41,545 bases of DNA from an uncultured Anaerotignum sp. (GTDB lineage: Bacteria; Bacillota; Clostridia; Lachnospirales; Anaerotignaceae). Of this stretch, positions 16,745 through 26,143 are shown in pieces. The translations under genes were made by a program, and so were the position numbers. Every line of letters begins with the position of its first letter. Position 1 is the stretch's first letter. The DNA lies in contig NZ_CAJMDQ010000010.1 of assembly GCF_905212195.1 (NCBI RefSeq), positions 1-41,545 of the forward strand. The letters run 5' to 3'. Below the pieces are notes generated by a model that was not told the origin of the DNA, did not search any database, and was given only the letters and a program-made list of their open reading frames with translations.

Positions 16745-18334
16745 ATGAGTAATCTGGAAGCCATTCAAAAACGGCGTATTTTCGGCATCATCTCTCACCC
16801 CGACGCAGGTAAGACCACACTGACAGAAAAACTGCTGCTCCACGGCGGCGCTATTCGTGAAGCCGGCACCGTAAAAGCAAGAAGAAATGCGAAATTCGCA
16901 AAAAGTGACTGGATGGAAATCGAAAAACAGAGAGGGATTTCCGTTACTTCTTCCGTTATGCAGTTTGAGTATGACGGCAAAGTGGTATCCATCATGGATA
17001 CTCCCGGTCATAACGACTTCGGTGAAGACACTTACCGCATTCTGACATCTGTAGACAGCGCTGTCATGGTAATCGACGCGGCAAAAGGTGTGGAAGCACA
17101 GACTGTAAAGTTGTTCAAAGTTTGCAGCATGCGTGAAATCCCCATTTTTACATTCATCAACAAATTAGACCGTCAGTCCAAAGATCCTCTGGATTGTATG
17201 GCTGACCTGGAAGACGCGCTGGGACTGCCCTCTACAGCCGTTACATGGCCCATCGGCAACGGTTTGACCTTCGAAGGCATCTACGACCGTCTGGAAAACA
17301 AAGTATATCTCTACAAACAGAAAGACGGCGTTGTGGAACTGGGTGCCAACGGTGTATTCGGTGATACACTGGAAGGCGTTATCTCCGATGCTAACCTGGA
17401 TATTCTCCGTGGTGAAATGGAATTGCTGGACGGCGCAGGTAACCCCTTTGACCTGCAGGCAATCAAAGAAGGGAAACTTTCTCCCGTATTCTTTGGTTCT
17501 GCTCTGGCTGACTTCGGTATTACACCATTCCTGAAACATTTCCTGGAATGGTCTCCTGCTCCCGGCCCCAGAAAAACTACAACAGGCGAAGTAAAACCCA
17601 CAGACGAATTCTTCAGCGGCTTTATTTTCAAAATTCAGGCAAACATGAACCCTGCCCATCGTGACAGACTGGCATTCCTGCGTATCTGCTCCGGTACCTT
17701 CAACCGCGGTATGAGCGTTACACTGTCCCGTACAGGCAAGCAGATGAAACTGAGCCAGTCCACACACCTGATGGCAAATGACCGTGAAACTGTAGAAACA
17801 GCTATTGCCGGGGACATCATTGGTATTTATGACAGCGGCAACTATCAGATCGGCGACACCATCACTGACCGGAAGGAAAAACTGTTCTTTGAACCACTGC
17901 CTACCTTCCCTCCTGAACTGTTCTGCCGTGTGCATCCTGTGAACTCTCTGAAAGCAAAACAGTTCCAGAAAGGCGTACAGCAGCTGGCACAGGAAGGTGC
18001 GATTCAGGTATACCACAACGAATTCAACGACGTTATTCTGGGCGCTGTAGGTCAGCTGCAGTTTGAAGTATTCGAATATCGTCTGAAAAACGAATACAAC
18101 TCTGAAATCCGCATGGAACCTCTGGACTACAGCGTAGCCCGCTGGGTAGCGCCCGGTTCCCCTAAGGATGTCAAAGATTATGTGGTAGCCAGAAGCACAC
18201 TGGTATATGACCACTTTGAACGTCCTATCCTGCTCTTTGCAAACCAGTACACACTGAACAACTTCATGCAGAAGAACCCCGAAGTGAAGCTGGTAGAAGC
18301 GCTGGACGTAGACGATACAGAATATCAGGGTTAA
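16745..18334 (+). CDS. prfC: Peptide chain release factor 3
   Basis: A GTPase that recycles RF1 and RF2 after termination; 529 aa, the same length as the E. coli protein. G1 is SHPDAGKTTLTEK (residues 17-29), G3 is MDTPGHNDFGEDTYR, and G4 is FINKLDR. Domain 2 begins near the EFFSGFIFKIQANMNP segment. Two in-frame ATGs lie six bases apart; the second (16745) is better spaced from AAAGGAAA. The frame continues upstream without a plausible start. The gene stands alone on the plus strand and ends at a shared terminator with ltaE. Confidence 0.96.
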   Translation: MSNLEAIQKRRIFGIISHPDAGKTTLTEKLLLHGGAIREAGTVKARRNAKFAKSDWMEIEKQRGISVTSSVMQFEYDGKVVSIMDTPGHNDFGEDTYRILTSVDSAVMVIDAAKGVEAQTVKLFKVCSMREIPIFTFINKLDRQSKDPLDCMADLEDALGLPSTAVTWPIGNGLTFEGIYDRLENKVYLYKQKDGVVELGANGVFGDTLEGVISDANLDILRGEMELLDGAGNPFDLQAIKEGKLSPVFFGSALADFGITPFLKHFLEWSPAPGPRKTTTGEVKPTDEFFSGFIFKIQANMNPAHRDRLAFLRICSGTFNRGMSVTLSRTGKQMKLSQSTHLMANDRETVETAIAGDIIGIYDSGNYQIGDTITDRKEKLFFEPLPTFPPELFCRVHPVNSLKAKQFQKGVQQLAQEGAIQVYHNEFNDVILGAVGQLQFEVFEYRLKNEYNSEIRMEPLDYSVARWVAPGSPKDVKDYVVARSTLVYDHFERPILLFANQYTLNNFMQKNPEVKLVEALDVDDTEYQG

Positions 18335-18341
18335 ACACAAA

Positions 18342-18376
18342 AAACCAGAAAGAATCGAAAGGATTCTTTCTGGTTT
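18342..18376. terminator. Bidirectional terminator between prfC and ltaE
   Basis: AAACCAGAAAGAATC (18342-18356) pairs with GATTCTTTCTGGTTT (18362-18376). It has T-runs on the plus strand and A-runs that become T on the minus strand. Confidence 0.88.
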
Positions 18377-18416
18377 TTTATTTTTTCCGTTGAGGTAATT
18401 GTTTTTATAAATCAGC

Positions 18417-19457
18417 TTATGCGCCAAAAGTACGGATATCTGCCAAAAGCTGTTCTACATTTTCCGCATCTGTTGCCCAGCTGGTGCAGAAACGAACAGA
18501 AGTATGTTCTTCATCTACTTTCTGCCATGTATAGAAAGCATATTTCTTCCGCAGTTCAACTACCAATTCGTTGGGCAGAATGGGGAACTGCTGATTGGTA
18601 TAGGAATCAAACTGCATGCCAAAGCCTTTTTCCTCACAAGCCTTACGAATCTTCATAGCCAGATCTACAGCATGTTTGGAAATTTCAAAATACAGACCAT
18701 CTGTAAACAGTGTTTCGAACTGGATACCCAGCAATCTGCCTTTTGCCAGCATACCGCCGCGCTGTTTGATGATATAACGGAAATCCTGACGATAAGCAGG
18801 GTTTGCGATGACAACTGCTTCTCCAAAGAGTGCCCCTACTTTTGTACCGCCGATATAGAAAATATCACTCAGTTCTGCCAGATCTTTCAGTGTCACATCA
18901 TTGGTAGGTGCTGCCATACCATAGCCCAGTCTTGCGCCGTCCACATACAGAGGCAATCCGCATTTCACGCATGTTTCACGCAATGCTGTCAGTTCTGCTT
19001 TGGAATACAAGGTACCGTTTTCTGTAGGCTGGGAAATATATACCATACCGGGCTGTACAACGTGTTCTCTGGATTCATCACGCCAATGAGCGTCGTAAGC
19101 TTCCTGCACCTGTGCAGCAGTGATTTTGCCATCTGTGCTGGGCATTGCCAGTACTTTATGCCCTGTTGCCTCAATGGCGCCTGTTTCATGTACATTCACA
19201 TGACCGGAAACAGCGCAAAGCACACCCTGATGGGGACGCAGTACGGACGCGATCACAGTCAGATTTGTCTGTGTGCCGCCCACCAGAAAATGTACGTCCA
19301 GATCTTCTTTGCCGCATGCCTGACGAATCAGTTCACGGGCATGATCGCTGTAAACGTCTTCGCTGTAGCCTGCTGTCTGTTCCAGATTTGTGCGCATCAT
19401 GTTTTCCAGAATCTTCTCATGTGCACCTTCCGCATAATCACATTCAAAACGTATCAC
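18417..19457 (-). CDS. ltaE: Low-specificity threonine aldolase family protein
   Basis: A PLP enzyme that splits threonine or allo-threonine into glycine and acetaldehyde; 346 aa. The PLP site is the Lys in FYIGGTKVGALFGEAV (Lys206). YVDGARLGYGM carries the ring-nitrogen Asp (Asp173), and the SGHVNVHETGAIEATGHKV region is the family's stacking-His segment. Related enzymes include beta-eliminating lyases, so substrate range is inferred. It starts 18 bases downstream of the DUF3788 gene and is probably co-transcribed with it. Confidence 0.92.
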   Translation of the reverse strand: MIRFECDYAEGAHEKILENMMRTNLEQTAGYSEDVYSDHARELIRQACGKEDLDVHFLVGGTQTNLTVIASVLRPHQGVLCAVSGHVNVHETGAIEATGHKVLAMPSTDGKITAAQVQEAYDAHWRDESREHVVQPGMVYISQPTENGTLYSKAELTALRETCVKCGLPLYVDGARLGYGMAAPTNDVTLKDLAELSDIFYIGGTKVGALFGEAVVIANPAYRQDFRYIIKQRGGMLAKGRLLGIQFETLFTDGLYFEISKHAVDLAMKIRKACEEKGFGMQFDSYTNQQFPILPNELVVELRKKYAFYTWQKVDEEHTSVRFCTSWATDAENVEQLLADIRTFGA

Positions 19458-19475
19458 AATACATCTTTCCTTTCT

Positions 19476-19913
19476 TTATGCTTTCTTTTTCTTTCCTTTG
19501 CAGCGCAGTTCGATGAGTTTCTTCACATCTTCCAACACTTCTTCGTCCTGCACCTTTGCCAACAGCAATTTTCCGCCATTAAACAAGTCAGTTTTTTCAA
19601 AAAGATGCTGAATATACTCGCTGCAATCTTTGATCAGTTCTTCCGCTTCTGCCAGCTCTTTATGTCCGATGCTGACCATACACATAAAATATCCTTCCAT
19701 GGGATACATGGAACAAATGGCACGCACGCCTTTGCGATATCTGATACTCCAACCCTCCTGCATACTGCAAGTGCTGTAATCATATAACGGCTGTATTTTG
19801 TAAGTATCTTCGATATAACTGCGCAGTGCCTGCCAATGCGGGCTGTTGATAAAAGCTTCCATCTCTGCGGGCTGCGGCTGATGCTCTCTGCTGAATGCCG
19901 CTCTCCAGTCCAT
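19476..19913 (-). CDS. DUF3788 family protein
   Basis: A 145-aa protein of the DUF3788 type, recognised by WSIRYRKGVRAICSMYPMEGYFMCMVSIG in its centre. The function is unknown. An N-terminal helix (AEMEAFINSPHWQALRSYIEDTY) precedes it, and the C-terminus is a lysine-rich tail (ELRCKGKKKKA). The ATG at 19911-19913 has AAAGGAGGAAA immediately upstream. It lies just before ltaE in the same direction; no functional link is known to me. Confidence 0.8.
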   Translation of the reverse strand: MDWRAAFSREHQPQPAEMEAFINSPHWQALRSYIEDTYKIQPLYDYSTCSMQEGWSIRYRKGVRAICSMYPMEGYFMCMVSIGHKELAEAEELIKDCSEYIQHLFEKTDLFNGGKLLLAKVQDEEVLEDVKKLIELRCKGKKKKA

Positions 19914-19966
19914 GTGGTTTCCTCCTTTGGGTTTCTACCATTGTCTTTCCTTTCACAATCCTATGC

Positions 19967-20016
19967 AAAAACAAATGGATAAAACCTTGTAGCAACTACA
20001 ATGTTCTATCCATTTG
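19967..20016 (-). terminator. Terminator of the ispH-S1 operon
   Basis: An outer stem CAAATGGATA/TATCCATTTG (19972-19981 with 20007-20016) and an inner stem TTGTAG/CTACAA. On the minus strand it ends in TTTTTG. It is the only candidate 3' end for the five-gene operon. Confidence 0.65.
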
Positions 20017-20062
20017 AATGATTCTGTATAAATGACCTAGTCTTTAGGCTAGAAAACAGAAA

Positions 20063-22030
20063 TTATTCTTCTGTAGCTGCTTCTTCTGCGGGAGCTTCTT
20101 CTACAGGAGCATCTGCCTGTCTCTTGGAAAGGCTGATTTTCTTCTGTTCGGGGTTCACTTCCAGAACTTTCACGTTGATGATTTCGCCAACTTTCAGTTC
20201 GTCTTCAGGTTTTACAACGTGTTTGTTAGCAATCTGAGAGATGTGTACCAGACCATCTACGCCGGGTTCCAGTTCAACGAATGCACCGAAAGGTACCATA
20301 CGTACAACTTTACCTTCAACGATGGAGCCAACTGCATATTTTTCAGCAGCCAGTTTCCAAGGGTTCTTGTCTGCATCTTTCAGGGACAGGCTGATTTTGC
20401 CTTTTTCTTTATCTACGTCCAGAACGAATACTTCTACTTCCTGACCTTCTTTCAGAACTTCTTTGGGGTTGGAGATTCTGCCCCAGCTCATTTCGGAAAT
20501 GTGGATCAGACCGTCTACGCCGCCCAGATCAACAAATGCGCCGAAATCTGTCAGTCTGCTTACTGTACCGTTTACTCTGGAACCAGCCTGGATTGTTTCG
20601 AACAGAGCTGCGCGTTTTGCTGCGATTTCCTGTTCTACCAGTGCTTTTCTGCCGCCGATGAAACGACGTTTTACTCTGTCAACTTCGATAATGTTGAATT
20701 CCAATTCCTGACCATTGAATACGCTCAGGTCTTCGATAAATCTATTAGAAACCTGAGAAGAAGGAATGAATACGTTTACGCCGTTGACAACTGCGATCAG
20801 ACCGCCTTTTACAACGTTTGTAACTGTACCTGTTACAACTGCTTTGTCGTTGTAAGCAGCTTCGATTTCTTCGATGCCCTTCTGAGCTTCGATACGTTTT
20901 CTGGAAAGCATAACATTGCCGTCGCCATCGTTTACGCGTACTACGAATACTTCGATTTCATCTCCAGGCTGAACTGTTTTGCTGGGAATCACTGTAGGGT
21001 CACTGCTGAATTCGCCTCTTGCGATGATACCATCGGATTTGAAGCCCAGGTTAACGGATACTTCTTCGTTTACAACCTGAATAACAGTGCCTTTTACCAC
21101 GTCACCTGTGTGCAGGGTAACGAGGGATTCTTCTAACATCTGTTCGAATGTCGCTTCCTCACTTCCTCCTAAATTTTGTACTGCATTTTCTAATGCTTCG
21201 CTCATAGTAACAACTACCTCCTTAATTATTGCAGGCGGTGTAGACGCACCTGCAGTTATACCTATTTTATCATCTTTTCCGAAATTATTCAACACCAAAT
21301 CACAAATTGTTTCAATATGTACGGTATTTCCACAATTTTTTGCACAAATTTCCACAAGCTTCTGGGTGTTGGAACTGTTTTTGCCGCCAATGACAATCAT
21401 CTTATCTACGGTTTTGGACAGTTCTTCCGCTTCTGTCTGCCGTTTTTCCGTTGCGGAACATATGGTGTTATGGACTTCCATGTTTACGCCTCTGTCCTGC
21501 AAAATCTCCAGAATCTTGTCGAATTTTGCCTGACGGAATGTGGTCTGCACCACAACGGCGTATTTTTCTTTTTCGGGGATTTCCTTTGTTTTTGCCGCTT
21601 CTTCATCTTCCAGAATCACAGCTGCATTTTCACACCAGCCATTGATACCAATAACTTCCGGATGGGTGCCATCGCCAACGATGATGATGCCCATACCTTC
21701 TGCCAGTTTTTCATGAACGATGTTATGGATTTTTTTCACAAAAGGACAGGTGCCATCCAGAATTTTCAGTCCTTTTGCTTCCGCTTCATCATACAAAGCT
21801 TTACCAACGCCATGGGAACGAATCAAGAGAGTTCCTTCTGTGAGTCCATCCAGATCTTCTACAATCTGTAGTCCTTTGGAAGCCAAGTCGTCTGTTACGG
21901 TTTTATTATGAATGAGCTGTCCATAGGAATACAGCTTGGGTTCCACACCAATGGCTTCATAAGCCATTTCAATGGCACGTTTTACACCAAAACAAAAGCC
22001 AGCGGATTCTGCCACACGAATATTGCTCAT
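20063..22030 (-). CDS. ispH: IspH-ribosomal protein S1 fusion
   Basis: A 655-aa two-part protein. Residues 1 to about 283 are HMB-PP reductase, the last enzyme of the MEP isoprenoid pathway, with its three cluster cysteines Cys13 (GFCFGVKRA), Cys95 (GTCPFVKK) and Cys191 (TICSATEKRQ). Residues about 307-637 hold four S1 RNA-binding repeats, the last two strongest (TDFGAFVDLGGVDGLIHIS and PFGAFVELEPGVDGLVHIS). The tail is acidic (EEAPAEEAATEE). This fusion is known in Clostridia and supports the taxonomic call. The start overlaps the plsC stop by four bases. Confidence 0.95.
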   Translation of the reverse strand: MSNIRVAESAGFCFGVKRAIEMAYEAIGVEPKLYSYGQLIHNKTVTDDLASKGLQIVEDLDGLTEGTLLIRSHGVGKALYDEAEAKGLKILDGTCPFVKKIHNIVHEKLAEGMGIIIVGDGTHPEVIGINGWCENAAVILEDEEAAKTKEIPEKEKYAVVVQTTFRQAKFDKILEILQDRGVNMEVHNTICSATEKRQTEAEELSKTVDKMIVIGGKNSSNTQKLVEICAKNCGNTVHIETICDLVLNNFGKDDKIGITAGASTPPAIIKEVVVTMSEALENAVQNLGGSEEATFEQMLEESLVTLHTGDVVKGTVIQVVNEEVSVNLGFKSDGIIARGEFSSDPTVIPSKTVQPGDEIEVFVVRVNDGDGNVMLSRKRIEAQKGIEEIEAAYNDKAVVTGTVTNVVKGGLIAVVNGVNVFIPSSQVSNRFIEDLSVFNGQELEFNIIEVDRVKRRFIGGRKALVEQEIAAKRAALFETIQAGSRVNGTVSRLTDFGAFVDLGGVDGLIHISEMSWGRISNPKEVLKEGQEVEVFVLDVDKEKGKISLSLKDADKNPWKLAAEKYAVGSIVEGKVVRMVPFGAFVELEPGVDGLVHISQIANKHVVKPEDELKVGEIINVKVLEVNPEQKKISLSKRQADAPVEEAPAEEAATEE

Positions 22031-22614
22031 ACTTCCACCCTCATTTCTCTTACTTTTTCCATGACTTTTTCCGTGATTTCTTCCATCATTTCTGTTGTCA
22101 CTTTCTGTCCCTTGTATTCATCCAGATAAATGGGCTTGCCGTAACGGATATGAACAACAGAACGGAATTTATACTTACTGCTGATACAGATAGGAACAAT
22201 AGGAGCTTCCCCTTTCAGCGCAAAAAGAGCAACACCAGCTTTTGCCGCCTTGGCTTCCCCTTCTTTCACGCGGGTGCCTTCTGCAAAAATCCCAAGAGCT
22301 TCGCCATTTTTCAGCAGTTTGATAGCTGTTTTCAGAGCCTTCATATCTGTGGTTTGACGGTCAACGGGAAAAGCGCCCAGAGCGGACAGCAGTTTTGCAG
22401 ACCATCTTTTTTCAAACAGTTCTTTTTTGGCAATATACCGTACAGGACGTTTTACAAATGCCGCCATAGTCGTCGGGTCAAAATTGCTCATATGATTGCA
22501 GCAAAGAACCACGCCGCCTTCTGTTGGGATATGTTCTTCCCCCTGAATGTCCATACGGAACATAAATTTATAATAGATTTTTACCAAACCTCTTGCAAAT
22601 GTATAAAATGACAT
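22027..22614 (-). CDS. plsC: 1-acyl-sn-glycerol-3-phosphate acyltransferase
   Basis: Makes phosphatidic acid by acylating lysophosphatidic acid at the membrane; 195 aa. The catalytic HX4D motif is in CCNHMSNFDPTTM (His41, Asp46). The acceptor-binding motif EGTR lies near residue 115 (GIFAEGTRVKEG), and a third motif, VPICIS, lies downstream. The N-terminus is amphipathic rather than a full membrane helix. It sits between cmk and ispH-S1, a common clostridial arrangement, with an 11-base gap and a four-base overlap. Confidence 0.93.
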   Translation of the reverse strand: MSFYTFARGLVKIYYKFMFRMDIQGEEHIPTEGGVVLCCNHMSNFDPTTMAAFVKRPVRYIAKKELFEKRWSAKLLSALGAFPVDRQTTDMKALKTAIKLLKNGEALGIFAEGTRVKEGEAKAAKAGVALFALKGEAPIVPICISSKYKFRSVVHIRYGKPIYLDEYKGQKVTTEMMEEITEKVMEKVREMRVEV

Positions 22615-22625
22615 ATCTTTTCACC

Positions 22626-23297
22626 TCATTTTGTTTTTTCGGCAATGAGCGCCAGCAGTTTCGCTGTCACCGCAGGAATATCCAGCCCTGTGGTATCCAC
22701 ATTTACCGCATCATCCGCACGGCAAAGAGGGCTGTTTTCCCGGTGCATGTCCTGATAATCCCGCTGGGCGATTTCTTCCCGAATGGTTTCCAAGTCAGCG
22801 GTTTTGCCCTGCGCTTCCAGTTCCCCCACACGGCGTTTTGCTCTCTCTTCCACACTGGCATCCAGATAAATCTTCACCTCTGCATCGGGCAGAACCTTTG
22901 TGCCAATGTCACGACCATCCATGATAACAGACTGTTCCTTTGCCAGTCCCTGCTGGATTTCTACCAGTTTTTCGCGGACTTTCTGATAAGCCGCCACACT
23001 GGAAGCCGCCTTACCGATTTCCTCTGTACGGATACGGGAAGTGATGTCCTCCCCATCCAGCAAAATCCGCTGTCCGCCGGCTTCTGGGAAAATCTTCATA
23101 TCCAGACTATCCAAAGAAGCCACAACAGCGTCTTCATCGGCAGGATTGATGCCTTTTTTCAGACAAGCCATGCCGACAGTGCGATACATAGCGCCTGTGT
23201 CGATATATAAAATGCCCAATGCCTTTGCAATTTCTTTAGCTACAGTGCTTTTGCCGGAGCCTGCAGGCCCATCCACTGCCACTGCAAATTTTTTCAT
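22626..23297 (-). CDS. cmk: Cytidylate kinase
   Basis: Phosphorylates CMP and dCMP; 223 aa. The P-loop is GPAGSGKST at residues 10-18. ILYIDTGAMYRTVG is the NMP-binding start, and the CMP-specific insert lies around residues 60-110. IMDGRDIGTKVLPDA (near 127) and the lid segment RAKRRVGEL are standard. It is the third gene of the operon, 14 bases after the flavoprotein gene, and precedes plsC. Confidence 0.95.
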   Translation of the reverse strand: MKKFAVAVDGPAGSGKSTVAKEIAKALGILYIDTGAMYRTVGMACLKKGINPADEDAVVASLDSLDMKIFPEAGGQRILLDGEDITSRIRTEEIGKAASSVAAYQKVREKLVEIQQGLAKEQSVIMDGRDIGTKVLPDAEVKIYLDASVEERAKRRVGELEAQGKTADLETIREEIAQRDYQDMHRENSPLCRADDAVNVDTTGLDIPAVTAKLLALIAEKTK

Positions 23298-23311
23298 GTT
23301 GTTCTGCCTCC

Positions 23312-24550
23312 TTATACTTCCTCACAAACGCTGTCTCCGGCAGTATAGCCTGTGGAGAAAGCAATCTGCAGATTAAATCCCCCTGTGTATGCGTCTACGT
23401 CCAGCACTTCCCCTGCAAAATACAGGTTTTTCACCAATTTGCTTTCCATGGTGGAAGGGTCAATCTCATCCACACAAATGCCGCCGCTGGTGACAACGGC
23501 TTCGTTGTAGCCTGTCACACCGATGATGGTCAAAGGCAATGCTTTCAGCAGATGCAGCAGCTGTTTCCGTTCTTCCTTGGTGATTCCGTTCACCTTTTTC
23601 TCCGGGTCAATGCCAGAAAGAGAAATAATCACAGGAATCAGTTTCTGAGGCAGCAAATCCCCTAAAGCGTTGCGAAAATCTTTATTGCTGTATTTTTCAA
23701 AATCCCGCAGCAGACGATGATCCAGCTGTTTTTCATCCAGCGCAGGTTTCAAATCAATATAGAGATGGAATCCTTTTTCCGTATCTGTCAAAATGTGGCG
23801 GCTGGCACTTAAAATCACTGGGCCGGACACGCCAAAATGGGTAAAGAGCATTTCCCCGAAATCTTCATAAACGGTTTTGCCCTTTTCATTGCAGATACGA
23901 ATGGCAATGTTCCTCAAACTCAATCCCATCAGTTCATGGCACCAGCTTTCCGCTGTTTTGAGAGGAACCAGAGAAGGATACAACTTGGTGACCGTATGTC
24001 CTGCGGCTTTTGCCATGCGATAGCCATCCCCTGTAGAGCCAGTATTGGGATAAGAAAGTCCTCCCGTAGTCACAATAACTGCGTCAAAAGGCAGTTCCTT
24101 CTGATTTTTCAAACGAATCCCAATGACTTTTCCTTCTTTCATGACCACATGTTCCACCTGACTTTCCAGATGGAGAGCAACTTTATTCTGCCGCATATAT
24201 TTTTCCAGAGCCTGTACCACGTCCAAAGAACGGTCTGTCACAGGAAATACCCGGTTGCCCCGTTCCACTTTTGTTTCCAGTCCCATATCCAGCAACAGCT
24301 GACGCAGTGCCTGATTATCGAAACGATAAAAAGCGCTGTACATGAAATAAGGATTGCCGGGGATGTTATCGAGAAAAGCATCCAAATCCCCGTCGTTTGT
24401 CACATTACAGCGGCCTTTGCCCGTAATGAGTATTTTCTTGCCTAAACGATTATTCTTTTCAAACAAATGGACTTCATGCCCCCGCTGTGCTGCACGGCCT
24501 GCGGCCAGCATCCCTGCGGCGCCGCCGCCGATGACTGCGATCTTTGCCAT
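23312..24550 (-). CDS. FAD-dependent oxidoreductase, HI0933/BaiN family
   Basis: A 412-aa flavoprotein. The Rossmann FAD site is IAVIGGGAAGMLAAGRAAQR at the N-terminus, followed by LGKKILITGKGRCNVTN, a strong family signature. Further on are TTGGLSYPNTGSTGDGY and the C-terminal FAD contact YFAGEVLDVDAYTGGFNLQ. The family includes the bile-acid enzyme BaiN, but the substrate here cannot be assigned. Two ATGs lie six bases apart; the inner one (24548-24550) is properly spaced from AAGGGGA. It starts two bases after the phosphatase stop. Confidence 0.9.
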   Translation of the reverse strand: MAKIAVIGGGAAGMLAAGRAAQRGHEVHLFEKNNRLGKKILITGKGRCNVTNDGDLDAFLDNIPGNPYFMYSAFYRFDNQALRQLLLDMGLETKVERGNRVFPVTDRSLDVVQALEKYMRQNKVALHLESQVEHVVMKEGKVIGIRLKNQKELPFDAVIVTTGGLSYPNTGSTGDGYRMAKAAGHTVTKLYPSLVPLKTAESWCHELMGLSLRNIAIRICNEKGKTVYEDFGEMLFTHFGVSGPVILSASRHILTDTEKGFHLYIDLKPALDEKQLDHRLLRDFEKYSNKDFRNALGDLLPQKLIPVIISLSGIDPEKKVNGITKEERKQLLHLLKALPLTIIGVTGYNEAVVTSGGICVDEIDPSTMESKLVKNLYFAGEVLDVDAYTGGFNLQIAFSTGYTAGDSVCEEV

Positions 24551-24552
24551 AA

Positions 24553-25200
24553 TCATTCCCCTTTTTTGAATAAATCTGCCATTTCCAGATGGGCTTTGTC
24601 ATTGAGTGTCATGAGAATTCGTCTGCCGTCCTCCATGACATCCACTGTGGTGATGGATGTATTTGTCATCCAAGTTTTGCGATAGAAATTCACATCCATA
24701 CCCATGATTGCCACCAGCATAACACGAAGCAGACCGCCGTGGGATACAATGGCAACATGTTTGCCTCTGTTTTCTTCCAAAACAGCTTCAAAGCCTTCCA
24801 CGGCACGTTTTGTTACGTTTGCAAAAGAGCCTTCACCCGGGAATGGATGGGCAAAAGGATTTTCATAGAAATCTGTATATGCCTGTCCATAAGCTTCCTT
24901 CAGTTCCGGGATGCTCATGCCTTCCCATGCGCCAAAGTTGATTTCTTTAAAATGTTCATCCACAATGGGTGTAATGCCTGTTTCTCTGCCGATGGTCTGG
25001 GCTGTCACCAATGCGCGCTTCAGCGGAGAAGCGTAAATCTTGTCCAAAGGCAGATAACGGAAACGCTTTGCCACCAATTCTGCCTGTGCCAGACCTTCTT
25101 CGGACAATTCAATATCTGTAGAACCCTGATACCGTCCCTGACGGTTCCACAATGTTTCCCCGTGACGGATCAGATAAAATCTTGTTTTCTGTTCGCTCAT
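24553..25200 (-). CDS. Histidine phosphatase (phosphoglycerate mutase-like) family protein
   Basis: A 215-aa enzyme of the RHG branch. The phosphorylated histidine is in LIRHGETLWNRQGRYQG (near residue 12). The second histidine is in IVSHGGLLRVML. DIELSEEGLAQAELVAKR and IYASPLKRALVTAQTIG are typical of CobC/YhfR-like phosphatases. The substrate is not predictable; alpha-ribazole phosphatase and broad phosphatases share these motifs. It is the first gene of a five-gene operon behind a near-consensus promoter. Confidence 0.9.
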   Translation of the reverse strand: MSEQKTRFYLIRHGETLWNRQGRYQGSTDIELSEEGLAQAELVAKRFRYLPLDKIYASPLKRALVTAQTIGRETGITPIVDEHFKEINFGAWEGMSIPELKEAYGQAYTDFYENPFAHPFPGEGSFANVTKRAVEGFEAVLEENRGKHVAIVSHGGLLRVMLVAIMGMDVNFYRKTWMTNTSITTVDVMEDGRRILMTLNDKAHLEMADLFKKGE

Positions 25201-25236
25201 AATTCAGCCTTCCTTTATGATGTACTCTAAACTTAA

Positions 25237-25265
25237 ATTATATGGGAAAATCGCTGGACTTTCAA
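25237..25265 (-). promoter_or_regulatory. Promoter of the phosphatase-cmk-ispH operon
   Basis: TTGAAA (25265-25260), a 17-base spacer and a perfect TATAAT (25242-25237) on the minus strand, 37 bases before the first gene. Confidence 0.85.
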
Positions 25266-25321
25266 GCATAAAGCCAAGAATCCCTATGATTTCAAAATAA
25301 AAAACAAATCCTGACAAAAAT

Positions 25322-25348
25322 AGCCCCGGATTTTCCAAAACCGAGGCT
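25322..25348 (-). terminator. Terminator of the pseudouridine synthase gene
   Basis: AGCCCCGG (25322-25329) pairs with CCGAGGCT (25341-25348) with one mismatch, and the A-rich ATTTT/AAAAC extends it. On the minus strand it ends in ATTTTTG. Confidence 0.8.
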
Positions 25349-25355
25349 GTCTTAC

Positions 25356-26078
25356 TTACAGTTTTTTCAGATATTTGATTTCTCTTTCTGTCAGATAGCG
25401 ATATTTGCCTTTGGGCAGGTCCCCCAGTGTCAGTTCCCCTGTTGCCACACGTTTCAGCTGTGCAACGGGATGTTTGATGGCTTCACACATTTTTCTGACC
25501 TGACGGTTTTTGCCTTCGTGGATGATGATTTCCGCTGTGCAGAACCGCATATCCTTTTCCTTTTCCAGAATCTGAATTTTTGCAGGTCTGGTCTTTCTGC
25601 CGTCAATGACAACACCTCTGCGGAATTTCTGCAAAGCACCTTCATCCGGCACACCATAAAGCTTTGCAATGTAGGTTTTATCCACATCGTGTTTAGGATG
25701 TGTCAGCTTATATGTCAAATCGCCGTCGTTTGTCAAAAGAAGCAGACCGGATGTATCATAGTCCAGTCGTCCCACAGGGAAGATGCGTTCCTTTACACCC
25801 TGCACCAAGTCCAGCACCGCCGGACGTCCAAACTGTTCTTTCGCTGTTGTCACATAGCCTTCGGGCTTATGGAGCATGATATATACTTTCTTTGTTTCCT
25901 GTGCTTTTACAGGCTTATTATCGAATAATACTTTATCTTTTGCCGGGTCGATTTTCACGCCCAGTTCCCGTACCACCTGTCCGTTTACCTGCACACGGCC
26001 TGCGGCAATAAGTTCTTCTGATTTTCTGCGGGAAGCAATGCCAGCTTCCGCCAAAAATTTCTGCAATCTTTCTTCCAT
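25356..26078 (-). CDS. rluB: Pseudouridine synthase, RluB/RsuA family
   Basis: Converts a uridine in ribosomal RNA to pseudouridine; 240 aa. The N-terminal S4 RNA-binding domain (about 2-60) shows RLQKFLAEAGIASRRKSEELI. The catalytic Asp is in GRLDYDTSGLLLLTNDG (near 100). KTYIAKLYG and HEGKNRQVRKMCEAI complete the domain. RluB (23S position 2605 type) is the usual assignment in Firmicutes, but RsuA-like specificity cannot be excluded. The gene lies 65 bases after a carboxypeptidase gene and ends at a terminator. Confidence 0.9.
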   Translation of the reverse strand: MEERLQKFLAEAGIASRRKSEELIAAGRVQVNGQVVRELGVKIDPAKDKVLFDNKPVKAQETKKVYIMLHKPEGYVTTAKEQFGRPAVLDLVQGVKERIFPVGRLDYDTSGLLLLTNDGDLTYKLTHPKHDVDKTYIAKLYGVPDEGALQKFRRGVVIDGRKTRPAKIQILEKEKDMRFCTAEIIIHEGKNRQVRKMCEAIKHPVAQLKRVATGELTLGDLPKGKYRYLTEREIKYLKKL

Positions 26079-26143
26079 GGCTTCTCCTCCGTCCTTTTCG
26101 TCCCATCAGTATACAGGAGAAAGAGCGGAAAGTCAAAGAAAAA

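Noticed and set aside
17165..18427. Antisense 420-codon frame across prfC
   Set aside because: It is the shadow of a complete prfC with all GTPase motifs; no start signal or family resemblance.
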